Source of the DNA: Candidatus Bathyarchaeota archaeon
Lineage (GTDB): Archaea > Thermoproteota > Bathyarchaeia > Bathyarchaeales > Bathyarchaeaceae
Length of the DNA: 8,570 bases
NCBI GenBank assembly: GCA_020350305.1
Contig: CP070709.1
Coordinates: 1,123,974-1,132,543 of the forward strand
Direction of reading: 5' to 3'
Shown here: positions 1 to 5,239 of the stretch, one piece after another
How the letters are laid out: every line of letters starts with the position of its first letter
Numbering within the stretch: position 1 is the first letter of the stretch
Made by a program: the position numbers and the translations under genes
The notes under the pieces: generated by a model
Database searches by the model: none
The model's input: the letters and a program-made list of their open reading frames with translations, nothing else
What the model was told of the DNA's origin: nothing

Positions 1-99
1 ACAGGATGCGGCTGTAAATATTCTTCATTGAGGTTTACTCCTTTGATTGATTTTTCTTGTTTCTATATATAATTTATCTTCCTTGACGAAAAAGGGCAA

Positions 100-585
100 C
101 TACTTCATCTCCTTCAGAAAAATCTCTCGCAGAATCTCTTTGTCTACGTGAAGCTTTTCCGAAAGTTCTTTCACCCATTTAATGTATGACCGAAATACGC
201 TGTAGATTATCTCAGCCTTTTCATCTCGAGACAAAGTATCCTCTCCAGTGAGAAGAAGGGCGAACCACTTTCCCAAGTCAGTTAAAACATAATACTTCAT
301 CCACACAATGCGACCGTCGCTTTCAATCTTTTCCATGTTTTCTTTTAGAATTCCAAGATCGGTCATTGCTTTGAGATGGCTTATCACAGTTTTGTTTGAG
401 TAGCTAAGGCTTTCAATCAGGTCTTTTTGGTAGATTTTTTCAGAAATCCCTTGATCAATAGAAAACTTTAAGATGTCAATAGGGACTTTTGACCCGAAAA
501 TGGCTCGTAACACTTTCTGTTTTTTTGTAGTTGGCAGAAAAATTACATAAGGGTAGAATGTTTCGCTCATCTGAATAATCGCCAC
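100..585 (-). CDS. winged-helix (ArsR-like) transcriptional regulator
   Basis: This is a predicted DNA-binding regulator of about 161 residues. Residues 51-83 form a winged-helix core: a helix with QKDLIESLS, a turn, a recognition helix with SNKTVISHLKAMTDLGIL, and then a beta-wing (about 84-102) containing a W-MKYYVLTDLGK strand, as in ArsR/MarR-like archaeal regulators. The C-terminal third (about 120-161) is charged and helical and could dimerise. It lies about 20 nt after the membrane protein gene on the same strand and is probably co-transcribed with it, so it may control that transporter; this is inference. The start is uncertain. GTG at 585 gives the full length, while ATG at 570 (codon 6) would be slightly shorter, and neither has a convincing Shine-Dalgarno at normal spacing. 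It ends in TAG. No effector-binding cysteines or histidine cluster is visible, so the ligand is unknown. Confidence 0.8.
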   Translation of the reverse strand: MAIIQMSETFYPYVIFLPTTKKQKVLRAIFGSKVPIDILKFSIDQGISEKIYQKDLIESLSYSNKTVISHLKAMTDLGILKENMEKIESDGRIVWMKYYVLTDLGKWFALLLTGEDTLSRDEKAEIIYSVFRSYIKWVKELSEKLHVDKEILREIFLKEMK

Positions 586-606
586 AAGAACGCTGTCATC
601 AGCCCT

Positions 607-1461
607 CTAAAATTTTATAATTCCGCTTCTCCTCAAAGCAAAAATTATTCCAAGTCCTACATAAGTCGCGATTGCTGTGATTGCAAGTCTTTCGATCACG
701 TAAGCAGGGATTGATACGTAAAACAGTTGTGCAAGGGGGTCTTGGGGCAGTTTTAAACCAGTCGTCACCCATTTTTCTGGTGAACTCACAAACCCCAAAG
801 AATAGAGAAGGTTTCCCCAGAAGAGTCCAACACTTCTGAGAGCACCCCTGATAGCTTGCAACGAAACAAACCAGCCTATCGACACTATGTATATCAAGTT
901 TCCTGCCATGTGGTTCGCCATTATACCAGCATAACAACAGAGACCAGTTCCGAAAGCCATTACTCGCTTAGTGCCAGTCTTCAAGAATTCGGTAACTCTT
1001 TCTCTAAACAACAGAACGAGCATAAATGCTGCCCAGTGTAAAAAAGGATAGTAAAACAGTTCAAGGCCCGGCGTTGTCAGATACCAAAGCGCATTAAGGA
1101 ATCCCAAAAGAGTCGCAGCAAGTTTCCAATTGGCAACCCTACCGTTTCTAGCCAGAGCTCCACTGACTATTGCTGCTATAGGCCCCAAAGGAAGATTCAC
1201 AAGACCAAACACTGTTGCTTTGGGAATCATCCAGACAAGGAAGTTGCCAATCAAAGCTGCTAAGCCGCCTATCCACGGTCCGAGCACAATGCCTATGATG
1301 GGAGTTAGGGCAACCGTAAGTTCGATATCGCCGCCTCCGCCTACCCTTGGAATACCTGGAAGTCGTGATATGATTACGAGAAGAGCAGCAAAAATAGAGA
1401 TTAGGGCAATATTTTTAGAGCCGAGTTTGAGTCTGGATTTAAGTTCAAGCCCCAATTTCAT
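607..1461 (-). CDS. multi-pass membrane protein, ECF-transporter S-component-like
   Basis: This is a hydrophobic protein of about 284 residues with roughly six or more membrane spans. The N-terminal span (SIFAALLVIISRLPGIP) is followed by a glycine-rich GGGGDIEL loop and then by spans rich in G, A and L (IIGIVLGPWIGGLAALIGNFLVW). This arrangement resembles the substrate-binding S component of energy-coupling-factor vitamin or metal transporters, although it is longer than the usual 180-200 residues. The substrate cannot be read from the sequence. No EcfA ATPase or EcfT gene is in the window, so if this is an S component it would share an energising module encoded elsewhere. ATG at 1461 is preferred over GTG at 1470: the predicted transcription start falls near 1470, and a GGTG lies 6 nt before the ATG. 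The winged-helix gene follows about 20 nt downstream. The family assignment is by overall pattern, not a diagnostic motif. Confidence 0.6.
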   Translation of the reverse strand: MKLGLELKSRLKLGSKNIALISIFAALLVIISRLPGIPRVGGGGDIELTVALTPIIGIVLGPWIGGLAALIGNFLVWMIPKATVFGLVNLPLGPIAAIVSGALARNGRVANWKLAATLLGFLNALWYLTTPGLELFYYPFLHWAAFMLVLLFRERVTEFLKTGTKRVMAFGTGLCCYAGIMANHMAGNLIYIVSIGWFVSLQAIRGALRSVGLFWGNLLYSLGFVSSPEKWVTTGLKLPQDPLAQLFYVSIPAYVIERLAITAIATYVGLGIIFALRRSGIIKF

Positions 1462-1481
1462 TGATAACACCGCTATGTAGT

Positions 1482-1491
1482 GAAGTACTTC
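1482..1491. promoter_or_regulatory. perfect 10-bp palindrome, candidate operator
   Basis: GAAGTACTTC is its own reverse complement. It sits directly between the TATA box and the expected transcription start of the minus-strand pair, a position where a bound repressor would block RNA polymerase. The winged-helix protein encoded in the same unit is an obvious candidate binder, but this is inference from position only. Confidence 0.35.
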
Positions 1492-1492
1492 G

Positions 1493-1506
1493 CATATAAA
1501 TCTTTT
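1493..1506 (-). promoter_or_regulatory. archaeal promoter (BRE/TATA) of the membrane protein-regulator pair
   Basis: Read on the minus strand this is AAAAGATTTATATG: a purine-rich BRE-like stretch followed by TTTATATG, close to the archaeal box A consensus. Transcription should start about 25 nt downstream, near 1470, giving a leader of under 10 nt before ATG 1461. Confidence 0.55.
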
Positions 1507-1539
1507 ACATCAGATGAAAGATAGTTAAAGAAATGATTT

Positions 1540-1549
1540 TTGTATAAAG
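1540..1549 (+). promoter_or_regulatory. TATA-like element for the DUF167 gene
   Basis: TTGTATAAAG lies about 50 nt before the ATG at 1595, preceded by an A-rich stretch. It faces away from the minus-strand promoter at about 1493-1506, so the two genes are divergently transcribed from a shared region of about 130 bp. Confidence 0.4.
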
Positions 1550-1594
1550 CAATCTCCTATATTCCTTATTGAACATCTGACAAGCGGTGTCAAC

Positions 1595-1870
1595 ATGAAA
1601 CTACTGCAAGCCTCGCAAGGAACGATCATAGAAATCCGAGTGAAGCCCAAGTCAAGGAAGTTCAAGATGAAGCTAAACGATGAACTTGTGATATTTTGTC
1701 GAGAGACTCCAATCAAGGGAAGAGTGAACAAGGAGCTGGTGAAACAGCTTTCAAGGCTGTTCAAGAAAAAAGCCGAAATCATTTCTGGCTTTACTTCGAA
1801 GCAAAAGAGAGTTCTAATCAGAGATGCTGAAGTGAAAGAAGTTGAGAAATTGCTAAAACGCGGAGCATAA
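1595..1870 (+). CDS. DUF167 / UPF0235 (YggU-like) family protein
   Basis: This is a complete small basic protein of 91 residues, the normal length for the family. It has the DUF167 pattern: an N-terminal strand IIEIRVKPKSRKF, then TPIKGRVNKELVKQLSRLF (the family's P-x-x-G-x-x-N helix), then a strand with AEIISGFTSKQKRVLI (the conserved G-x-x-S-x-x-K). The molecular role of the family is not established; it is a small alpha/beta protein found in bacteria, archaea and eukaryotes. The start at ATG 1595 is supported by a GGTG at 1586-1589, 5 nt upstream. It ends in TAA about 100 nt before the tRNA gene, which has its own TATA-like element. No catalytic residues can be assigned. Confidence 0.88.
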   Translation: MKLLQASQGTIIEIRVKPKSRKFKMKLNDELVIFCRETPIKGRVNKELVKQLSRLFKKKAEIISGFTSKQKRVLIRDAEVKEVEKLLKRGA

Positions 1871-1928
1871 TGCTCTCCCTGTGAGAGGAACAGCATTTTC
1901 CGTTTTTCAGTATGACGCAACGGAGAAA

Positions 1929-1938
1929 ACTTAAAACG
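1929..1938 (+). promoter_or_regulatory. TATA-like element for tRNA-Glu
   Basis: ACTTAAAACG, preceded by AGAAA, lies about 40 nt before the tRNA 5' end at 1974. This spacing suits a transcription start near 1958-1960 and a short 5' leader removed by RNase P. The match to box A is weak. Confidence 0.35.
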
Positions 1939-1983
1939 ACAGAACGAATTATTGCATGATGCTCTGGTGTGAGGCTCCGGTAG

Positions 1984-2013
1984 AAGAAAGGAGAATCTTC
2001 CTCTTCTGCCAAA
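1984..2013 (+). other. tRNA intron 1 (30 nt, after tRNA position 10)
   Basis: The inferred structure is a relaxed bulge-helix-bulge. The central helix is GGT (1979-1981) with GCC (2008-2010), followed by a C-A mismatch on the exon side. The 3-nt bulges are AGA (1982-1984) and AAT (2012-2014), each cut after its second base. The intron hairpin begins AGAA (1985-1988) with TTCT (2004-2007) and continues, past a one-base bulge, with AGGA paired to TCCT. Cutting both bulges in the same way joins G10 to T11 and restores a D-stem of GTAT/GTAT. The outer exon helix is essentially missing, as reported for non-canonical archaeal tRNA introns. Confidence 0.7.
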
Positions 2014-2027
2014 TATAGCCAGGTTAA

Positions 2028-2048
2028 ACATGCATATGCATGGACCAA
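2028..2048 (+). other. tRNA intron 2 (21 nt, between positions 21 and 22)
   Basis: This has a clearer bulge-helix-bulge. The central 4-bp helix is GGTT (2022-2025) with GACC (2043-2046), one pair being U-G. The bulges are AAA (2026-2028) and AAG (2047-2049), each cut after the second base. The intron hairpin is CATGC (2029-2033) with GCATG (2038-2042) and an ATAT loop; the whole hairpin is a perfect 14-nt palindrome. Splicing rebuilds a D-loop ending GGTTAA and leaves G22 to start the 3' side of the D-stem. Confidence 0.75.
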
Positions 2049-2102
2049 GTATTCCGGCCTTTCGAGCCGGAGACCCGGGTTCGAATCCCGGCCGGAGCAC
2101 CA

Positions 2103-2453
2103 ATTTTTCAGCTAAGGTTTAAATTTTCAGCTCTGATTTCTTTGCTGTGCAGGTTTTAAAGATTAAATGTGGAACCAATACAAATTGGTTGTGGATTAAG
2201 AGATTTATGACTCGGAAAAAAGCGTCAGAAGCATCTTCACCCGTTGATTCTGCTTTTTAAGCAGTGTTGATTCTAGTTATCTTCAATGCTTATAGCTATT
2301 TCAGTACAACCACCTGCGTCAAGCCAATAGATTCTGTTGGAGCTGCTTCGACTGGAATTGTCAATCGATCAAAACATGGTTCTACTGACTGATGTTTCAT
2401 ATGAAAAGAAAGAGCACCGAAAAAGTTATGGCGAGTGATTCGCTACACGTTCT
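2103..2453. other. gene-free spacer with two hairpins and a palindrome
   Basis: No open frame here looks like a protein. It contains a hairpin AACCAAT (2173-2179) / ATTGGTT (2184-2190) with a 4-nt loop, a hairpin CTGCTT (2250-2255) / AAGCAG (2259-2264) with a 3-nt loop, and a perfect palindrome TTTCATATGAAA at 2395-2406, about 60 nt before the radical SAM start. No strong TATA box is visible; AAAAAGTTATG around 2420-2430 is the best candidate. The palindrome could be an operator, and the hairpins may just be decayed sequence. Confidence 0.5.
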
Positions 2454-3908
2454 ATGGGGGAGGTAATGCCTAGGGCCTCACCAGATTCGGCTTCGGTGGG
2501 AATGTTCCTTGCCTTGCTTGAGAACCCTTTGCTTAGGTTTGGGATTCGTTTTTTAAGCAGTGATCGTTCGAAATCCGGAAAGAATTACCTGGAGATTGCC
2601 CTAGACGACTATGCTGGCCATCAAAGGTCTCCTCATTCTCCCGCCAGCAGAGTGACTTCTTGGATCATTGGTCGGACCATCGACCTAGGCTGTAACGCTT
2701 TTGGTCTGAATAGGAACCAAGCAAGGAAGGCACTGAGGGTTCCCTATTTCAAGAAGGGGCTAGTCAACATTCTGGATGGGATAAGCAGATACGGCGTAAC
2801 AAGGCCTCAGAGACTGGCGGCTCCCTTCTTGGTGGTTTGGAACTACACTAACGCCTGCAACCTCAAGTGCAGGCACTGTTACCAGAGCGCGGAAGAGCCG
2901 ACTCCAGACGAGCTATCAACCAAAGAGAGGCTGGAGATCATTGATCAGCTCGACAAGGCCAGCGTTGCCTCCATCGCTTTTTCAGGTGGAGAGCCACTGA
3001 TGCGGAAGGATTTCTTCGAGGTGGCTGAGTACGCGGCGGACAAGGGAATGTACATTTCGGTTGCCACCAACGGAACGCTACTGACAAAGCGGATGGTAGA
3101 GAGGCTGAAGGAAGCTGGAGTCGGGTATGTAGAGGTAAGTCTGGACGGTGCGAGACGGGAAACCCACGAGTCCTTCCGAGGGGTCAACGGCTGCTTCGAC
3201 ATGACCCTTAAGGGCATCAGAAAATCGGTTGAGACAGGACCATACACATGCATCGCAACAACCGCCACAAAACACAACCTTCACGAAATCCCAGAAATCA
3301 TGGAGCTCGGCAAAAATCTAGGGGTTAAACGATTCATCGTCTTCAACTTCATACCCACAGGTCGAGGCGAAACCATAGTCAAACTCGATCTGTCACCTAC
3401 CCAACGGGAGCAACTACTCAAGTACCTCTACAATGAAATGGTGAACAGCAAAATCGAGGTGTTGTGCACCGCTCCGCAATATTCAAGGGTCTGTTTGCAG
3501 CAATCCCCCATAACCAAAAGAGACGTATTGTCTCCGACACATTTTGCCGCTGCAGATGTCCATGGCCGAGCCAAGAGCCTAACCGATTTCATTGGCGGGT
3601 GCGGCGCGGGCACGCTGTACTGTGCCATTCAGCCCAACGGATTAGTCACGCCATGCGTTTTCATGCCTATTGTCGTCGGAGACCTCAGAAAAGAGAGCTT
3701 TCAGGATATATGGTTGCATTCAAAGGTTATGAACGATCTGAGAGATCGAGAGAAACTCAAGGGAAGATGTGGAAGATGCTCTTTCAAGTATGTCTGCGGG
3801 GGGTGCCGAGCCAGAGCCTATGCCTACTACCATGATTATCTAACTCCTGACCCCGGCTGCATCCGGGAACTAGAGGAACCAAGCATGCCCATTTACACAA
3901 GGACTTGA
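2454..3908 (+). CDS. radical SAM/SPASM protein, heme-pathway (AhbC/AhbD/NirJ)-like
   Basis: The protein has 484 residues. The radical SAM [4Fe-4S] motif is C135-x3-C139-x2-C142 (NACNLKCRHCY), followed by GGEP at 178-181, which holds the SAM amino group. The C-terminal SPASM region has eight cysteines: C383, C390, C401 (G-x4-C), C439-x2-C442-x5-C448-x2-C451 and C469, enough for two auxiliary clusters. The stretch CGGCRARAYAYYHDYLTPDPGC is typical of NirJ and AhbC/AhbD, the enzymes that modify siroheme-derived side chains, so a tetrapyrrole or peptide substrate is plausible but not shown. About 130 residues precede the cysteine motif, more than in those enzymes, and they resemble no domain I know. 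Start candidates are ATG 2454, ATG 2466 and ATG 2502; GGGGGAGGT lies too close to 2466 to be decisive. The gene is markedly GC-richer than its neighbours and is followed by a broken radical SAM fragment. Confidence 0.85.
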   Translation: MGEVMPRASPDSASVGMFLALLENPLLRFGIRFLSSDRSKSGKNYLEIALDDYAGHQRSPHSPASRVTSWIIGRTIDLGCNAFGLNRNQARKALRVPYFKKGLVNILDGISRYGVTRPQRLAAPFLVVWNYTNACNLKCRHCYQSAEEPTPDELSTKERLEIIDQLDKASVASIAFSGGEPLMRKDFFEVAEYAADKGMYISVATNGTLLTKRMVERLKEAGVGYVEVSLDGARRETHESFRGVNGCFDMTLKGIRKSVETGPYTCIATTATKHNLHEIPEIMELGKNLGVKRFIVFNFIPTGRGETIVKLDLSPTQREQLLKYLYNEMVNSKIEVLCTAPQYSRVCLQQSPITKRDVLSPTHFAAADVHGRAKSLTDFIGGCGAGTLYCAIQPNGLVTPCVFMPIVVGDLRKESFQDIWLHSKVMNDLRDREKLKGRCGRCSFKYVCGGCRARAYAYYHDYLTPDPGCIRELEEPSMPIYTRT

Positions 3909-3955
3909 AAGGGAGCATGCATAGATACCCATAGTCTCATAGGGAGGAGGTGAAG

Positions 3956-4096
3956 TTGCAAGTTACCTTGATTAATCCGCCAATACCACACGTTGAAGTC
4001 ACCTCCGTGCTTGGTATGACAGTTCCCCCTTTACGCCTCGCTTATCCAGCTGCTGCACTTGAAGAAGAAGGTTCATTCGGTTATATACTCCGATAA
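3956..4096 (+). pseudogene. truncated N-terminus of a cobalamin-binding-domain radical SAM protein
   Basis: A strong GGAGG (3946-3950) sits 5 nt before a TTG at 3956, which opens a 46-codon frame. The start reads LQVTLINPPIPHVEVTSV and continues through GMTVPPLRLAYPAAALEEEG, the usual beginning of the cobalamin-binding domain in BchE-like radical SAM proteins (typically NPP...PPLGLAYLAAxLEE.G). Two changes from that pattern (G to R and L to P) and a TAA at 4094-4096 soon after the EEEG suggest a decayed remnant rather than a working small protein. The rest of the expected domain, about 400 residues or more, is absent. It follows the intact radical SAM gene by under 50 nt, so the two may once have formed an operon. 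The bases after 4096 show no recognisable continuation in any frame. Confidence 0.6.
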
Positions 4097-4218
4097 TTTC
4101 GACCGAGATTCAAGACTATCCCGGACCACCATCCAACCCTCGTTGGGTGGGCAGATTTGGAATTACTTTGTCTGTGCAGTCATGTAAAGGCTCAGCACAT
4201 ATTTTTTAAGTCTAATCC
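4097..4218. other. non-coding remnant region
   Basis: No gene is recognisable. It contains a possible imperfect hairpin (CCAC..CCAA with TTGG GTGG, about 4123-4150) with a short bulge. It may be the eroded end of the broken radical SAM gene or the border of a deletion. Confidence 0.3.
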
Positions 4219-4229
4219 TTTATAAAATA
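4219..4229 (+). promoter_or_regulatory. TATA box of the small winged-helix gene
   Basis: TTTATAAAATA is a near-consensus archaeal box A. It predicts transcription starting near 4246-4252, downstream of the TTG at 4230 and just before the ATG at 4260, so it settles the start choice for the next gene. Confidence 0.6.
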
Positions 4230-4259
4230 TTGAATTTCCTCTTTCGAAAGGTGTATACA

Positions 4260-4469
4260 ATGAGTAAAAGAAAGAAGCTGGAAAAAAGAATTCTCTTGTT
4301 GTTCAGTCAAGTAGATAAGCCTTTGACTTTAGCTGAAACTTCGCAGCATCTCGGAGAGTCTACAAAAGATGTCTACAAAGCTTTACGACATTTATTCGAA
4401 AATGAAAAAATCTACACCGTAGAAGGTAGGCGATATAAACTTTCCAGTTCGAATTCTGGTAGTACGTAA
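4260..4469 (+). CDS. small winged-helix DNA-binding protein
   Basis: This is a 69-residue basic protein that is almost entirely one winged-helix domain. The N-terminus is KRKKLEKRILLLFSQ, followed by a helix-turn-helix (LTLAETSQHLGESTKDVYKALRHLFENEKI, about residues 22-51) and a short wing, YTVEGRRYKL. The pattern fits MarR/ArsR-like or TrmB-like single-domain archaeal regulators; no sensor domain is present. A longer frame could begin with TTG at 4230, but ATG 4260 is preferred: AAAGGTG sits about 7 nt upstream, and the TATA box at 4219-4229 would put the TTG before the transcription start. It ends in TAA and converges on the UspA gene, with about 60 nt between them. The target is unknown. 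Confidence 0.75.
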   Translation: MSKRKKLEKRILLLFSQVDKPLTLAETSQHLGESTKDVYKALRHLFENEKIYTVEGRRYKLSSSNSGST

Positions 4470-4530
4470 GCCAAGGTGTAGAGAGAGTTTGGAGCAGTAA
4501 AGTGTGGACGTCAATTCAAAAGAGAATAGT

Positions 4531-4989
4531 TCATTTTATTATCATTACTGAGCAGTGAGTCTTTCTGCAAACTCCATGACTTACGCTGCCTAGCAGCAGT
4601 TCTTTTATTCTGCTTACCCCCCTCGCTCCCATAACAATCAAATCAATCTTCTCCTCTTTCGCAGTGCGAACTATCTCATGAACCGCGTCTCCCTCTTTCA
4701 GGACGACCTTTACGGGAATTTTCTGTTTCTCGACTGTGTGTTTAGCCTCAGCTAAGATTTTGTTACCTATTCTCTTAGCAGCTTCGATAACTTCAGCTGT
4801 AATTTCTGCTGATGCTATGGTTGGGGTGGGTAGGGCACCTGCTTCTGAGGCAACAAATGGCACAGCCTTAGAATATGCGTGAAGCAATATGATTTCTGAA
4901 CGGAATTTCTTGGCCACATGAATGCCATATACCAACGCTTTTGATGAAGGTTCCGAACCATCTAGAGGAACTAGAATCTTCTGGAACAT
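4531..4989 (-). CDS. universal stress protein, UspA family (ATP-binding type)
   Basis: This is a single-domain Usp of 152 residues, the usual length. It begins with the first strand and nucleotide-contact residue FQKILVPLDGSEPSS (D10). Near the C-terminus is GARGVSRIKELLLGSVS, which fits the ATP-binding signature G-x2-G-x9-G-S at G121, G124, G134 and S135; this places it with ATP-binding rather than UspA-type non-binding members. The final strand HCSVMIIK is the family's dimer-forming edge. Such proteins are cytoplasmic and respond to stress, but the exact process is rarely known. The start ATG has GGTGA 8 nt upstream (4998-5002), and an AT-rich element on the minus strand at 5025-5035 can serve as a TATA box, giving a leader of about 15 nt. 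It is transcribed alone. Confidence 0.93.
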   Translation of the reverse strand: MFQKILVPLDGSEPSSKALVYGIHVAKKFRSEIILLHAYSKAVPFVASEAGALPTPTIASAEITAEVIEAAKRIGNKILAEAKHTVEKQKIPVKVVLKEGDAVHEIVRTAKEEKIDLIVMGARGVSRIKELLLGSVSHGVCRKTHCSVMIIK

Positions 4990-5024
4990 TCCCTAGTTCA
5001 CCAATAATAGTTTAGAAGACTTTA

Positions 5025-5035
5025 CTTATTAATTT
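5025..5035 (-). promoter_or_regulatory. TATA-like element for the UspA gene
   Basis: On the minus strand this reads AAATTAATAAG. Transcription about 25 nt downstream would begin near 5004, just before the GGTGA ribosome binding site at 4998-5002. Confidence 0.4.
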
Positions 5036-5135
5036 GAACTGGTGTTTCACGGTTTTAGATTCCGTTGTGCTTAAGTATTTGAGTTAAAAACTGCATTATA
5101 AGATGTGGAGTAAAGCTTGGAGGTGTACTGAGCTC

Positions 5136-5153
5136 GCTAACGTTTCGGTTAGC
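5136..5153 (+). other. 6-bp hairpin in the leader region of MetRS
   Basis: GCTAAC (5136-5141) pairs perfectly with GTTAGC (5148-5153) around a GTTTCG loop. It lies between two TATA-like elements (5093-5101 and 5172-5180), so it would be inside any transcript from the upstream one. It has no C/D-box or H/ACA signature that I can see. Confidence 0.3.
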
Positions 5154-5171
5154 TACTTGCGTCACATAGAC

Positions 5172-5180
5172 AACATTATA
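5172..5180 (+). promoter_or_regulatory. TATA-like element upstream of MetRS
   Basis: CATTATAAG here nearly repeats a second copy at 5093-5101. The downstream copy predicts transcription starting near 5203-5207, just ahead of the GGAGG at 5227-5231. Confidence 0.4.
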
Positions 5181-5239
5181 AGCTTAATACTCTCTTGCCA
5201 AAGTTATCATTCAACGCTATTGATTAGGAGGCGTTTAGA

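Larger units (their letters stand above)
1974..2102 (+). tRNA. tRNA-Glu (anticodon UUC) with two D-arm introns and encoded CCA
   Basis: The acceptor stem is GCTCCGG (1974-1980) paired with CCGGAGC (2092-2098), followed by discriminator A2099 and encoded CCA 2100-2102. The anticodon stem is CCGGC (2054-2058) with GCCGG (2066-2070); the loop CTTTCGA puts TTC at 2061-2063. The variable loop is AGAC. The T-stem is CCGGG/CCCGG around TTCGAAT (2080-2086). Between the acceptor and anticodon stems there are 73 nt instead of about 22. Removing 1984-2013 and 2028-2048 gives U8 A9, D-stem GTAT (1983 joined to 2014-2016) paired with GTAT (2049-2052), an 11-nt D-loop with A14, G15, G18-G19 and A21, and T26: a normal 78-nt tRNA with all stems paired. 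The exons are 1974-1983, 2014-2027 (14 nt only) and 2049-2102. A T-run at 2105-2109 could end transcription. Glu identity is firm; exact splice points are inferred from structure. Confidence 0.88.

Noticed and set aside
1..99. Plus-strand tail QDAAVNILH then stop at about 2-31, resembling the end of a TnpB-type transposase.
   Set aside because: Only nine codons are visible and the usual D-x-N-A-A pattern is not clearly met; too short to call.
1525..2103. Long minus-strand open frame across the DUF167 gene and the tRNA.
   Set aside because: It is antisense to a recognisable gene and a tRNA and has no family features.
2246..2562. Shared stretch TTTTTAAGCAGTG in the spacer (about 2254-2266) and inside the radical SAM gene (about 2550-2562), suggesting a duplicated 5' end.
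   Set aside because: A 13-base AT-rich match is expected about once by chance in this window, and the flanks do not align as protein.
2087..4130. Possible attachment-site repeat: ATCCCGG in the tRNA 3' end and ATCCCGG near 4115, each followed by an ACCA.
   Set aside because: The shared run is only 7 bases, the following sequence differs, and no integrase gene is present.
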